DNA from: an uncultured Treponema sp.
Lineage (GTDB): Bacteria; Spirochaetota; Spirochaetia; Treponematales; Treponemataceae
Assembly (NCBI GenBank): GCA_937890485.1
Contig: CALBXN010000234.1
Span: 1-11,858, forward strand
Length of the DNA stretch: 11,858 nt
Direction of reading: 5' to 3'
The position numbers were made by a program, and so were the translations under genes. The notes under the pieces were generated by a model, which was given only the letters and a program-made list of their open reading frames with translations, searched no databases and was not told where the DNA came from. Positions within the stretch are counted from its first letter, which is position 1. Every line of letters begins with the position of its first letter. Below, in pieces: positions 6,145-11,858 of the stretch.

Positions 6145-6976
6145 AATCCCCTTCAGCTTGCCAACAGTTTTGTTTTATTCCAGCAAGTTCTACCATAGCT
6201 TTATGACATTCAGAACGTAATTTACTGATACACTCTTTTCTTGATAAACTCATATCAGGAAAAATTGGTGTTCCAATATTTAAGGTAAAGCAAGGTTTTC
6301 CACCTGTAAAAAATTTTTCTAGTCCCTTTGACTCTCTATAAGAATAAGCCATAGGAATTACAGGACGATTATATTTGTATGCAAAAGTAAAAGCACCTTT
6401 TTTGAAAGGTCTAATTGGTTGATAATAATCCCAACGACAACTTTCAGGGAATACATGTAACCAATGACCTTTTGCAACAACTTCATCTAAGGCTTCATTA
6501 AATTTTTTCATTGCACTAAAACTCTCTGGCAAAGGAATTCCACCTGCATATCGTACCATAAATCTATCTGAACCAATTACATTATCATGTAATGTAGGAA
6601 AATACATTTTGCGATATTTCACCGCTTGCAAAACCCCAAGAAAATCCCATCTGTAAACATGATTTGAAACAGTAATTGCACCTTGCTTTTTCAAAATTTT
6701 TTTGTAAGGTTTTAAGTTTTTCCTTCCTTTAATTTTTAATCCATATTTTAAAGGATTCAAAATAAAAACTAAAACAAAAATTCCTAGATATTGTAAATTC
6801 ATCATAAAGTTGAATTTAAAACTTTTATCAAGATAAGGATAATTTTCGTCCAAAACAACTTCGCACTCTGGCACTACAGATAAAATTCGTTTATCAGGTT
6901 CTGTTGGATAATCAATATCAATTTGAGGAACAAAAACCCCATCTTCATTTATTTGTTCTAATTTTTCGTATTCCAT
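6143..6976 (-). CDS. PlsC-type acyltransferase (1-acyl-glycerol-3-phosphate acyltransferase family)
   Basis: This 277-residue membrane-associated acyltransferase transfers fatty acyl chains, typically to lysophosphatidic acid in phospholipid synthesis. The catalytic NHx4D motif is NHVYRWD (H106, D111). The other family blocks are GGIPLP (145-150), FPESCRWDYYQPIRPFKKGAF (starting at 176, with FPES in place of the usual FPEG) and RPVIPMAY (motif IV). One hydrophobic helix (YLGIFVLVFILNPLKYGL, ~63-80) precedes the catalytic domain, and an acidic N-terminal extension of about 50 residues precedes that. The start ATG (6974-6976) has no Shine-Dalgarno and sits about two bases after the predicted transcription start. 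It is divergent from mnmA and convergent with the HAD gene. Family is firm; the exact acceptor is not proven, since GPAT-like or ornithine-lipid acyltransferases share these motifs. Confidence 0.9.
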   Translation of the reverse strand: MEYEKLEQINEDGVFVPQIDIDYPTEPDKRILSVVPECEVVLDENYPYLDKSFKFNFMMNLQYLGIFVLVFILNPLKYGLKIKGRKNLKPYKKILKKQGAITVSNHVYRWDFLGVLQAVKYRKMYFPTLHDNVIGSDRFMVRYAGGIPLPESFSAMKKFNEALDEVVAKGHWLHVFPESCRWDYYQPIRPFKKGAFTFAYKYNRPVIPMAYSYRESKGLEKFFTGGKPCFTLNIGTPIFPDMSLSRKECISKLRSECHKAMVELAGIKQNCWQAEGD

Positions 6977-6984
6977 AATAAAAT

Positions 6985-7013
6985 ATTATACCAAAACATC
7001 TTGAGAATAGCAA
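6985..7013 (-). promoter_or_regulatory. Promoter of the PlsC-type gene (leaderless)
   Basis: On the minus strand there is a -35 TTGCTA (7008-7013), a 17-base spacer and a perfect -10 TATAAT (6985-6990). The predicted start is ~6978, two bases before the ATG at 6976-6974. It interleaves with the rightward mnmA promoter. Confidence 0.7.
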
Positions 7014-7029
7014 TGTAAAATTGTATATT
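7001..7029 (+). promoter_or_regulatory. Promoter of mnmA (leaderless)
   Basis: TTGAGA (7001-7006), a 17-base spacer and TATATT (7024-7029) predict a start at 7036, exactly the A of the ATG. There is no Shine-Dalgarno. The -35 overlaps the spacer of the leftward acyltransferase promoter, so RNA polymerase probably cannot occupy both at once. Confidence 0.65.
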
Positions 7030-7035
7030 TTATTT

Positions 7036-8247
7036 ATGCAAGAATTTGAATTTTCAGAAATAAATCAACCTCAAAAAGGTGATACAGTTTTAATAGGAAT
7101 GTCTGGTGGAGTTGACTCTACACTTGTTACGATGCTTTTAAAAGAACAAGGTTGCAAGGTAATTGGCGTTACAATGTCAACTTGGAATAATGATTTACCA
7201 ATAGAGCCATCACCTGACGGATTAAGACATTCTTGTTACGGACCAGATGAAAAAATTGATATTGAAACTTGCAGAAAATTTTGTGCAGAAAACGATATTG
7301 AATATCATGTTGTTTCTGTAAAAGATGAATACAGAAAAAATGTTTTAGAATACTTCAAATCAGAATATAGAAATGGAAGAACACCAAATCCTTGTATTAT
7401 GTGTAATCCAACTGTAAAATTTGGAGCATTATTACAAGGTGCTGAAAAACTGGGAATTAAATTTGATTATTTTTGTACAGGACACTACGCAAAACTTGTA
7501 AAATGTAATTCTCCAATAAATGAAATTTTAAAAACTGAAGAAGGAATAGAAAATACCTCTAAATCAAATGATGTAAACCTCTACCCTATTTTTATAAGTC
7601 AAGCTGAAGACGGAACAAAAGACCAAGCCTATTTTTTAAATAGAATAAAATCAGAAGTTCTTGAAAAAGTTCGATTTCCTTTAAGCAAAATGACAAAAAA
7701 AGAAGTTTATGAGGAAGCACGAAAACGAAATTTGCAAGCTGCAGAAAAAAGTGAAAGTCAAGATTTTGTTCCACCAGAGATTTTTGAAAAAATCTTTGCT
7801 GATGTAAAATCAATTCCCGGAAACATCACTGATGAAAAGGGAAAAGTTTTAGGTAAACATAGAGGAATAGAATTTTACACCATTGGACAACGACGAGGTT
7901 TAGGTGTAAGTGCAAAAAATCCTCTTTATGTAAAAGAAATCAACAAAGAAAAAAATACTGTTGTTTTATCAGAAAATGACGGTCTTTTAGCAGAAGGTCT
8001 AATTGCAACAAACTGGGTTTGGGCAGGAAACTTTGCCCCGGAAAAAGCGTTTAAAGGCCTTGTAAAAATTAGACTTGCATCAAAACCAGTTTTAGCATTA
8101 ATAGAAAGAGCATCCAGCGAGTATCCAGAAGGAAGTTACAAAATTACATTTGATGAAAAACAAAGAGCCATAGCTCCAGGGCAATCAGCCGTATTTTACA
8201 TCAATGGAGTAACTGTTGGTGGTGGAATTATAGAAAAAGCTTTTTAG
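7036..8247 (+). CDS. mnmA: tRNA-specific 2-thiouridylase MnmA
   Basis: MnmA installs the 2-thio group of U34 in tRNAs for Lys, Glu and Gln, using ATP and a relayed sulfur. The 403-residue protein has the PP-loop SGGVDS (23-28), the catalytic loop RTPNPCIMCN (C120, C123; C123 matches the E. coli nucleophile C102), CTGHYAK, TKDQAYFL, and the C-terminal beta-barrel signatures EFYTIGQRRGLG and AIAPGQSAVFY. In E. coli-type enzymes a second cysteine lies in an SxxICF motif. Here the matching stretch reads SESQDFVPPE (239-248) with no cysteine. About 25 extra residues follow GHYAK. The frame opens at TTG 7021, but that lies in the promoter, so ATG 7036 is used and is predicted leaderless. The stop is 10 bases from a convergent gene. 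Confidence 0.9.
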   Translation: MQEFEFSEINQPQKGDTVLIGMSGGVDSTLVTMLLKEQGCKVIGVTMSTWNNDLPIEPSPDGLRHSCYGPDEKIDIETCRKFCAENDIEYHVVSVKDEYRKNVLEYFKSEYRNGRTPNPCIMCNPTVKFGALLQGAEKLGIKFDYFCTGHYAKLVKCNSPINEILKTEEGIENTSKSNDVNLYPIFISQAEDGTKDQAYFLNRIKSEVLEKVRFPLSKMTKKEVYEEARKRNLQAAEKSESQDFVPPEIFEKIFADVKSIPGNITDEKGKVLGKHRGIEFYTIGQRRGLGVSAKNPLYVKEINKEKNTVVLSENDGLLAEGLIATNWVWAGNFAPEKAFKGLVKIRLASKPVLALIERASSEYPEGSYKITFDEKQRAIAPGQSAVFYINGVTVGGGIIEKAF

Positions 8248-8257
8248 GAAGAAAAAA

Positions 8258-9175
8258 TTACCAAGCCTCAATAGTATGATTAATTCTTCTTTCAACTCCA
8301 AGACAATCTGTAACAATAACTGAAATTAAGTTTTTTCCTCTAGAAATTTCAATTTCACCTAAAAACTGACGATTTTTGTTTGGATAAATTTTTTCAATTG
8401 GATAAAAATCTTTTCCGGAAACGCAAATTCTAGAGTTTTTGTAAAGAATTGTATCAAAATTTATTGTTGAAGATTCTTCTCCATTTACAAAAACAGAAGT
8501 TTTTAAAGGCATTCTTGAAGGAGAATACTCCCTGTAAATAGAGTAAATTCCAGAAGCAATAGATTTCCTTTCATCTAAACTAAACTCTGTACCTTTTTTA
8601 TTTGTAACAAAAATTTTACCAGGAAAAACTGGATAAGTTTTTTCTAATTTTGATAAAAGCAAAAAAGGGTTTATTACAACTATATTCTTTGTATCGATAA
8701 TTTGAAATTCAAAATCTTTTTTTGGCAAAATAGGTGCTTTTGTAGAAGATTCGTTATCTTCAACAACTTGTTTTTTATTTACACTTCCAAGTATAGTTCC
8801 CCTTTCAACTTCACCAATCAAACACTCTGTTGAAATTTCCTCAAATCCTGAATAAACAGAAATCATATTATCCCTGTGAACCATAATTAAAGCATTACCT
8901 AAAGTCGAAGTAAAATTTTCGTAATAAGTATTGTCAGGATTTATATGAACTAAAACAGTTCCGTAATCACTAGCTTTTATATCTTCAGAAGTTGAAATAA
9001 CAAAACCATTTGAAAAGGATTCTCCACGATTTTCACCAAAATTAATTTTAATTTGAGAACTTCCATTTGAAGAGGAAACATCAACAGGCCAATCAAACGC
9101 CATTAAAAAAGACAATGAAAAAAGAAATACTAACGAAAAAATAAGTTTTTTTGAAAATTTTACACAATATTTCAC
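8258..9175 (-). CDS. Secreted LytM/M23-like protein lacking zinc ligands
   Basis: This 305-residue protein has a signal peptide (basic start, hydrophobic core ~11-25, likely cleavage after FLMA, residue 26). It then shows an M23/LytM-like pattern: FDWPV, INFGENRG, NGFVIS, YGTVLVHI, LGNALIMVHRDNMISVYSGF and a GTILGSV turn. In active M23 peptidases zinc is held by a His and Asp near FHxGxD and by a later HxH. Here those places read SNGFVIS and YSG, so metal binding and peptidase activity should be absent, as in regulatory LytM proteins such as EnvC or NlpD. The C-terminal part (~190-305) is unrecognised beta-rich sequence. The start is GTG (9173-9175) with GAGG 6 bases upstream. It begins 18 bases after the propeller gene's stop, so the two form an operon. 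The M23 assignment is by pattern and moderately sure. Confidence 0.7.
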   Translation of the reverse strand: MKYCVKFSKKLIFSLVFLFSLSFLMAFDWPVDVSSSNGSSQIKINFGENRGESFSNGFVISTSEDIKASDYGTVLVHINPDNTYYENFTSTLGNALIMVHRDNMISVYSGFEEISTECLIGEVERGTILGSVNKKQVVEDNESSTKAPILPKKDFEFQIIDTKNIVVINPFLLLSKLEKTYPVFPGKIFVTNKKGTEFSLDERKSIASGIYSIYREYSPSRMPLKTSVFVNGEESSTINFDTILYKNSRICVSGKDFYPIEKIYPNKNRQFLGEIEISRGKNLISVIVTDCLGVERRINHTIEAW

Positions 9176-9193
9176 AATAATCCTCTTTATTTA

Positions 9194-10276
9194 CTATTGT
9201 TTTACAACTTGAATGCAAGAAATTTTATTATCAGCACCAATAAACAATTTATCATCTTTTGCAGAAATAAAAGTATTAGAAGCTTTATATTCGTAAGTTC
9301 CTAAAATATTTGACATTCCTTCGATAATTGTAATTGTACAATCATCATTTTGTTTTGAAAGAACAAAGACAACATTTTCAGATGGAATTTCAGAAATTTT
9401 AAGAACTTTTCCCTTTACAGATAAATGTTTTGAAACAAGTTTTTTACAATCTACAATTCCTAGAGAATTTTCAAAATTGTAATAAACATAGTTTGAATCT
9501 TGAGTAAAATAAACATTAACATTTTCTTTTACATTTCCATCTAAATATTCATGAAAAACAACTTTTTGCTGATTTCCATTTCTACGAATTAAAACAAAAC
9601 GTTGAGAATCAATTCCAGAAACACAAGCAACATATTCACCTGAATCAGAAATATCAACACCAAGAACAACAGGATAAGTACTTCCACCAGGATACATTGA
9701 AAAAGCTAAATCTCCCGTATTTGTGAGACATCGAATTTCACCATCTGCGTAACCAGCTACTGTTCCTTCTGGGGAAGAAGAAAAACTAATAATAGGAACA
9801 TATCCTTCAGAGCGCCATAATTCATTTCCTTGCAAATCATAATGAATAAAAGAAGCTCCTCCTGGAGTAAACAAAAAAAGTCGATTTTCTTGGAGAAAAG
9901 GATTTCCTTGTGATGAAAATTTTACAAGTTTGGAACCATCTGGCTTACAAATTGTAAATTCAGAAGTTTCAGTATCAAAAATTGTCCAACAATCAGAAGA
10001 TACAGTTACATTCGCTAATTTTCCAGTCTTAAGCAAAGGAATTTCGTATTTGTAAGCAAAATTTCCTGCAGGAGAAAAATAACCTAAAGTATTTCCTAAC
10101 CTAAAACCGACTAATTGCTCACTTTCGCTAGGAAGTGCTGCATCTTCAACAGAAAAAGTCCATTTTGATAAAAATTGAATTTCAGATTTTGTTAATCTGA
10201 AAGCAATAAATGTATAAACTATTACAATAGCCAATGCAACCCAAATGAGAGCAATAACATTTTTCTTGTTTTTCAT
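9194..10276 (-). CDS. Membrane-anchored beta-propeller (WD40/PQQ-like) protein
   Basis: The 360-residue protein starts MKNKK, followed by one hydrophobic helix (VIALIWVALAIVIVYTFIAF, ~7-26) that probably anchors it with the rest outside the cytoplasm. There is no lipobox cysteine. The remainder consists of repeated beta-strand blocks, for example LGYFSPAGNFAYKYEI, FIHYDLQGNELWRSEG, GYADGEIRCLTNTGDLAF and GVDISDSGEYVACVSG, typical of six- to eight-bladed propellers. I cannot name a specific family; such domains usually serve as protein-interaction scaffolds. The frame is open 12 codons further upstream, but the promoter lies there, so ATG 10274-10276 is the start, predicted leaderless. It is co-transcribed with the degenerate LytM protein 18 bases downstream, suggesting a shared envelope role. 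Confidence 0.75.
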   Translation of the reverse strand: MKNKKNVIALIWVALAIVIVYTFIAFRLTKSEIQFLSKWTFSVEDAALPSESEQLVGFRLGNTLGYFSPAGNFAYKYEIPLLKTGKLANVTVSSDCWTIFDTETSEFTICKPDGSKLVKFSSQGNPFLQENRLFLFTPGGASFIHYDLQGNELWRSEGYVPIISFSSSPEGTVAGYADGEIRCLTNTGDLAFSMYPGGSTYPVVLGVDISDSGEYVACVSGIDSQRFVLIRRNGNQQKVVFHEYLDGNVKENVNVYFTQDSNYVYYNFENSLGIVDCKKLVSKHLSVKGKVLKISEIPSENVVFVLSKQNDDCTITIIEGMSNILGTYEYKASNTFISAKDDKLFIGADNKISCIQVVKQ

Positions 10277-10283
10277 AAATGAT

Positions 10284-10312
10284 ATGGTATAATATAGAAA
10301 AAGGGATGTCAA
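10284..10312 (-). promoter_or_regulatory. Promoter of the propeller/LytM operon (leaderless)
   Basis: On the minus strand there is a perfect -35 TTGACA (10307-10312), a 17-base spacer and a -10 TACCAT (10284-10289). The predicted start, ~10277, is one base before the ATG. No Shine-Dalgarno is present before that ATG. Confidence 0.6.
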
Positions 10313-10358
10313 GATAAGACAATAAATTGAAAAAGGTTAATAAATAAGGACAATCTTT

Positions 10359-10757
10359 ATGGAATATAAAATTTTATTTGAAAAAGCTTTGGAAGTTTCA
10401 AAAAATGCTTGGTGCGTTTACTCTGAATTCCCAGTGGGAGCTGCCCTCCTTTTAGAAGATGATTCTGTAATCTTAGGCGTAAATGTTGAAAATCGCTCTT
10501 ACGGAGCAACAAATTGTGCAGAAAGATCTGCCATTTTTTCAGCAATTTCACAAGGAAAAAGAAATTTCAAAGCCTTAGCTATTGCAACACCAAAAGCTGA
10601 TTATCCTGTACCTCCTTGTGGAATATGTAGACAAGTGATTTCAGAGTTTACTACAGATACATTTCCTATAATCTACGGAAATTCATGGGAATCTCACATA
10701 GAAACAACAATTTCTGAACTTTATCCTCAAGATTCTCTTCATGAATTAGCAAAATAA
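10359..10757 (+). CDS. cdd: Cytidine deaminase
   Basis: This 132-residue enzyme deaminates cytidine and deoxycytidine to uridine and deoxyuridine in pyrimidine salvage. It has the full active site: substrate-contacting FPVGAALL (24-31) and NVENRSYG (42-49), the NCAERSA motif with zinc ligand C53 and catalytic E55, and PPCGICRQ with zinc ligands C87 and C90. Three cysteine ligands and this length mark the small homotetrameric type (like Bacillus subtilis Cdd), not the larger E. coli dimer. AAGGA lies 8 bases before the ATG. It is divergent from the propeller operon, with 82 bases between start codons. I could not pick a convincing promoter in that gap, nor a terminator after the stop. The next gene appears to have its own promoter. 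Confidence 0.95.
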   Translation: MEYKILFEKALEVSKNAWCVYSEFPVGAALLLEDDSVILGVNVENRSYGATNCAERSAIFSAISQGKRNFKALAIATPKADYPVPPCGICRQVISEFTTDTFPIIYGNSWESHIETTISELYPQDSLHELAK

Positions 10758-10775
10758 TATTTTTTTTATCAACTA

Positions 10776-10804
10776 TTGACACAAAAGCGTAAACAATGCA
10801 AAAT
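10776..10804 (+). promoter_or_regulatory. Promoter of the HTH-EIIA gene
   Basis: A perfect -35 TTGACA (10776-10781), a 17-base spacer and CAAAAT (10799-10804) predict a start near 10811 and a ~57-base leader. The leader contains a small 5-bp hairpin (TACAT/ATGTA, 10818-10833), a tandem TATGC (10837-10846) and the ribosome binding site AGGAG. The first 11 bases of this promoter (TTGACACAAAA) are identical to those of the proximal rRNA promoter. Confidence 0.55.
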
Positions 10805-10867
10805 AGTGCACAGAAGTACATAAAAACATGTATAAGTATGCTATGCTGAATTTATAGGAGTAATAAA

Positions 10868-11515
10868 ATGGAAGATGACATTCTCACCATTGAAGAAGTT
10901 GCAAAATATTTAAGAGTTTCAGAAAGAACTGTTTACGATTGGGCTCAAAAAGGTGAAATTCCATCAGGAAAAATTGGAACCGTTTGGAGATTCAAAAAAA
11001 CTGAAATAGAAAAATGGGTTAACGAAAGATTATCTTCTGGAACAAAACCTTCAACACAACAATTAAAAATTCAAGTGAAAAATATTTTATCACCAGATAG
11101 AATTATCTTTTTGAATCATTCTACAAAAAGAGATGCACTTGTTGAGTTAGCAAACAATCTTGCTACAGCTCCTCAGGTAAAAAATGCTTCAGAACTTTCT
11201 GTAGAAATTCTAAAAAGAGAAGATTTAATGTCTACAGCAATCGGAAGAGGAATTGCAATTCCACATGTAAGACTTTCTTCTGTAACAGACTTAGTTATGA
11301 GCGTTGGTATTTGTAAAAATGATATTATCGACTTTCAAGCAATCGATGACACTCCAGTAAGACTTCTCGTAATGATTGCCGCTTCTTACAATCAACATGC
11401 TTACTACTTGCAAACATTATCTTTCATCAGTGCGAAATTAAAAGATAAGGACCTTCGAGAAGGTCTTTTGAATGCACAAACTCCAATGGAAGTTTACGAA
11501 TTATTAACAAAATAA
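10868..11515 (+). CDS. Excisionase-type HTH fused to PTS EIIA (PtsN/fructose-type) domain
   Basis: The 215-residue cytoplasmic protein has two parts. Residues 5-54 (LTIEEVAKYLRVSERTVYDWAQKGEIPSGKIG...WRFKKTEIEKWV) are a MerR/excisionase-like helix-turn-helix. Residues ~75-215 are a PTS EIIA type 2 domain, with the phosphorylatable histidine H133 in GRGIAIPHVR and a second conserved histidine in YNQHAYYLQTLSFIS. This suggests a DNA-binding regulator whose activity responds to phosphoryl flow from HPr. No EIIB or EIIC gene is nearby, so a regulatory rather than transport role is likely. AGGAG lies 7 bases before the ATG; the gene has its own promoter (10776-10804) and a strong terminator. From memory, similar fusions are annotated in other treponemes. 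The DNA target is unknown. Confidence 0.88.
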   Translation: MEDDILTIEEVAKYLRVSERTVYDWAQKGEIPSGKIGTVWRFKKTEIEKWVNERLSSGTKPSTQQLKIQVKNILSPDRIIFLNHSTKRDALVELANNLATAPQVKNASELSVEILKREDLMSTAIGRGIAIPHVRLSSVTDLVMSVGICKNDIIDFQAIDDTPVRLLVMIAASYNQHAYYLQTLSFISAKLKDKDLREGLLNAQTPMEVYELLTK

Positions 11516-11532
11516 GATACTTTTGATAAATG

Positions 11533-11568
11533 AGAGTTGTCTAGTTTTTTAGACAACTCTTTTTTTTT
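11533..11568 (+). terminator. Intrinsic terminator after the HTH-EIIA gene
   Basis: A perfect 11-bp stem (AGAGTTGTCTA 11533-11543, TAGACAACTCT 11550-11560) with a 6-base loop is followed by eight T residues (11561-11568), 17 bases after the stop. It is the clearest terminator in the window. Its T-run touches the stop codon of the minus-strand fragment to the right. Confidence 0.92.
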
Positions 11569-11773
11569 ATTCTGGTAACTGAATATTTATCCATTTTGAA
11601 GTATCATTGAGATTAGCAGCAATTAAGCCAAAATCTACTTTTGCAGTTGTTTCCCCCAAAAGATAATCAATCCCTGCAACTTGAATTTTTGCACCAGATT
11701 TATTTAATTCAGCACCAACTATTGCGTGAGAATATTCAGTTGAAACAAATAAAGTTGAATTAATATCAACAGA
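11567..11773 (-). pseudogene. C-terminal remnant of an unrecognised protein
   Basis: A minus-strand frame of 69 codons, ending at TAA (11567-11569), reads as convincing protein with the same codon style as neighbouring genes. It includes STEYSHAIVGAELNKSGAK, IQVAGIDYLLGETTAKVDFG and NDTSKWINIQLPE. It contains no ATG, GTG or TTG start and is cut by an in-frame TAA at 11774-11776. Beyond that the sequence changes character and runs into repeat-like DNA. So this is either the tail of a gene broken by an insertion, deletion or frameshift, or the end of a gene whose start lies elsewhere. I do not recognise the family. A sequencing or assembly error near 11774 is possible. Confidence 0.55.
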
Positions 11774-11821
11774 TTATTTAGCAAAAGGAAATGGAAAAGA
11801 TAATGAAGATAGAGGGAATGA

Positions 11822-11858
11822 TGTGCCCTCATTGCGAGGCACACGTAAAGAACGCCCT
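11822..11858. repeat. Edge of a GC-richer dispersed-type repeat
   Basis: The last bases of the window are markedly more GC-rich than the rest. They hold a 6-bp inverted repeat TGTGCC (11822-11827)/GGCACA (11838-11843) around CTCATTGCGA. The phrase TCATTGCGAGGCAC is, from memory, the core of a palindromic repeat dispersed in many bacterial genomes. The element runs off the right edge, so its full length is not visible. Confidence 0.45.

Noticed and set aside
7021..7035. TTG start five codons upstream for MnmA
   Set aside because: These bases are part of the predicted -10 region, and ATG 7036 is the predicted transcription start.
7592..7813. A 73-codon minus-strand frame inside mnmA
   Set aside because: It is antisense to a conserved part of MnmA, with low-complexity Phe/Leu composition.
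10277..10312. 12 extra N-terminal codons of the propeller protein
   Set aside because: They coincide with the -35/-10 promoter elements; MKNKK followed by a membrane helix is a normal N-terminus.
10357..10551. A minus-strand frame opposite cdd
   Set aside because: It lies antisense to the conserved cytidine deaminase active-site region and has no start signals.

Overview
This window looks like spirochaete DNA, most likely a low-GC Treponema. The minus strand at the left edge carries the first ~54 bases of a 16S rRNA gene of Treponema type. Next to it is a PUR-domain protein closely resembling spirochaetal BpuR. The rest is AT-rich and shows no phage, plasmid or CRISPR content. It is mostly ordinary chromosomal housekeeping DNA with several unusual details.

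Layout. Positions 1-568 (minus) hold the 16S 5' end, a structured leader and two candidate sigma70-type promoters. Positions 597-3401 (minus) hold a small coiled-coil protein of unknown function, the BpuR-like PUR protein with its own promoter, and a phosphohexomutase. Positions 3529-6005 (plus) hold a GH3-family acyl-adenylating enzyme followed by a HAD phosphatase, with a strong hairpin between them. A 72-bp palindromic dispersed-type repeat and a terminator sit between the HAD gene and a convergent PlsC-type acyltransferase (6143-6976, minus). The acyltransferase is divergent from mnmA (7036-8247, plus). Positions 8258-10276 (minus) hold a two-gene operon: a membrane-anchored beta-propeller protein, then a secreted LytM/M23-like protein that has lost its zinc ligands. 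Positions 10359-11515 (plus) hold cytidine deaminase (cdd) and an excisionase-type HTH fused to a PTS EIIA domain, closed by a strong terminator. Positions 11567-11858 hold the tail of a minus-strand gene that stops making sense at about 11774, then a GC-richer repeat-like sequence.

Themes. Four genes (phosphohexomutase, acyltransferase, mnmA, propeller) have a good -35/-10 pair ending only 6-8 bases before the ATG and no Shine-Dalgarno, so their mRNAs are predicted to be leaderless. The other seven genes have recognisable ribosome binding sites. This choice also decides the starts: the longest open frames of three of the four extend upstream through their own promoters. GH3, HAD and PlsC may share work in lipid or acyl metabolism, but that is inference. 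The propeller and degenerate LytM proteins are probably a cell-envelope pair. Nothing here is clearly a new system. The most checkable oddities are the leaderless set, the MnmA cysteine pattern, the dead LytM/propeller pair and the HTH-EIIA fusion.
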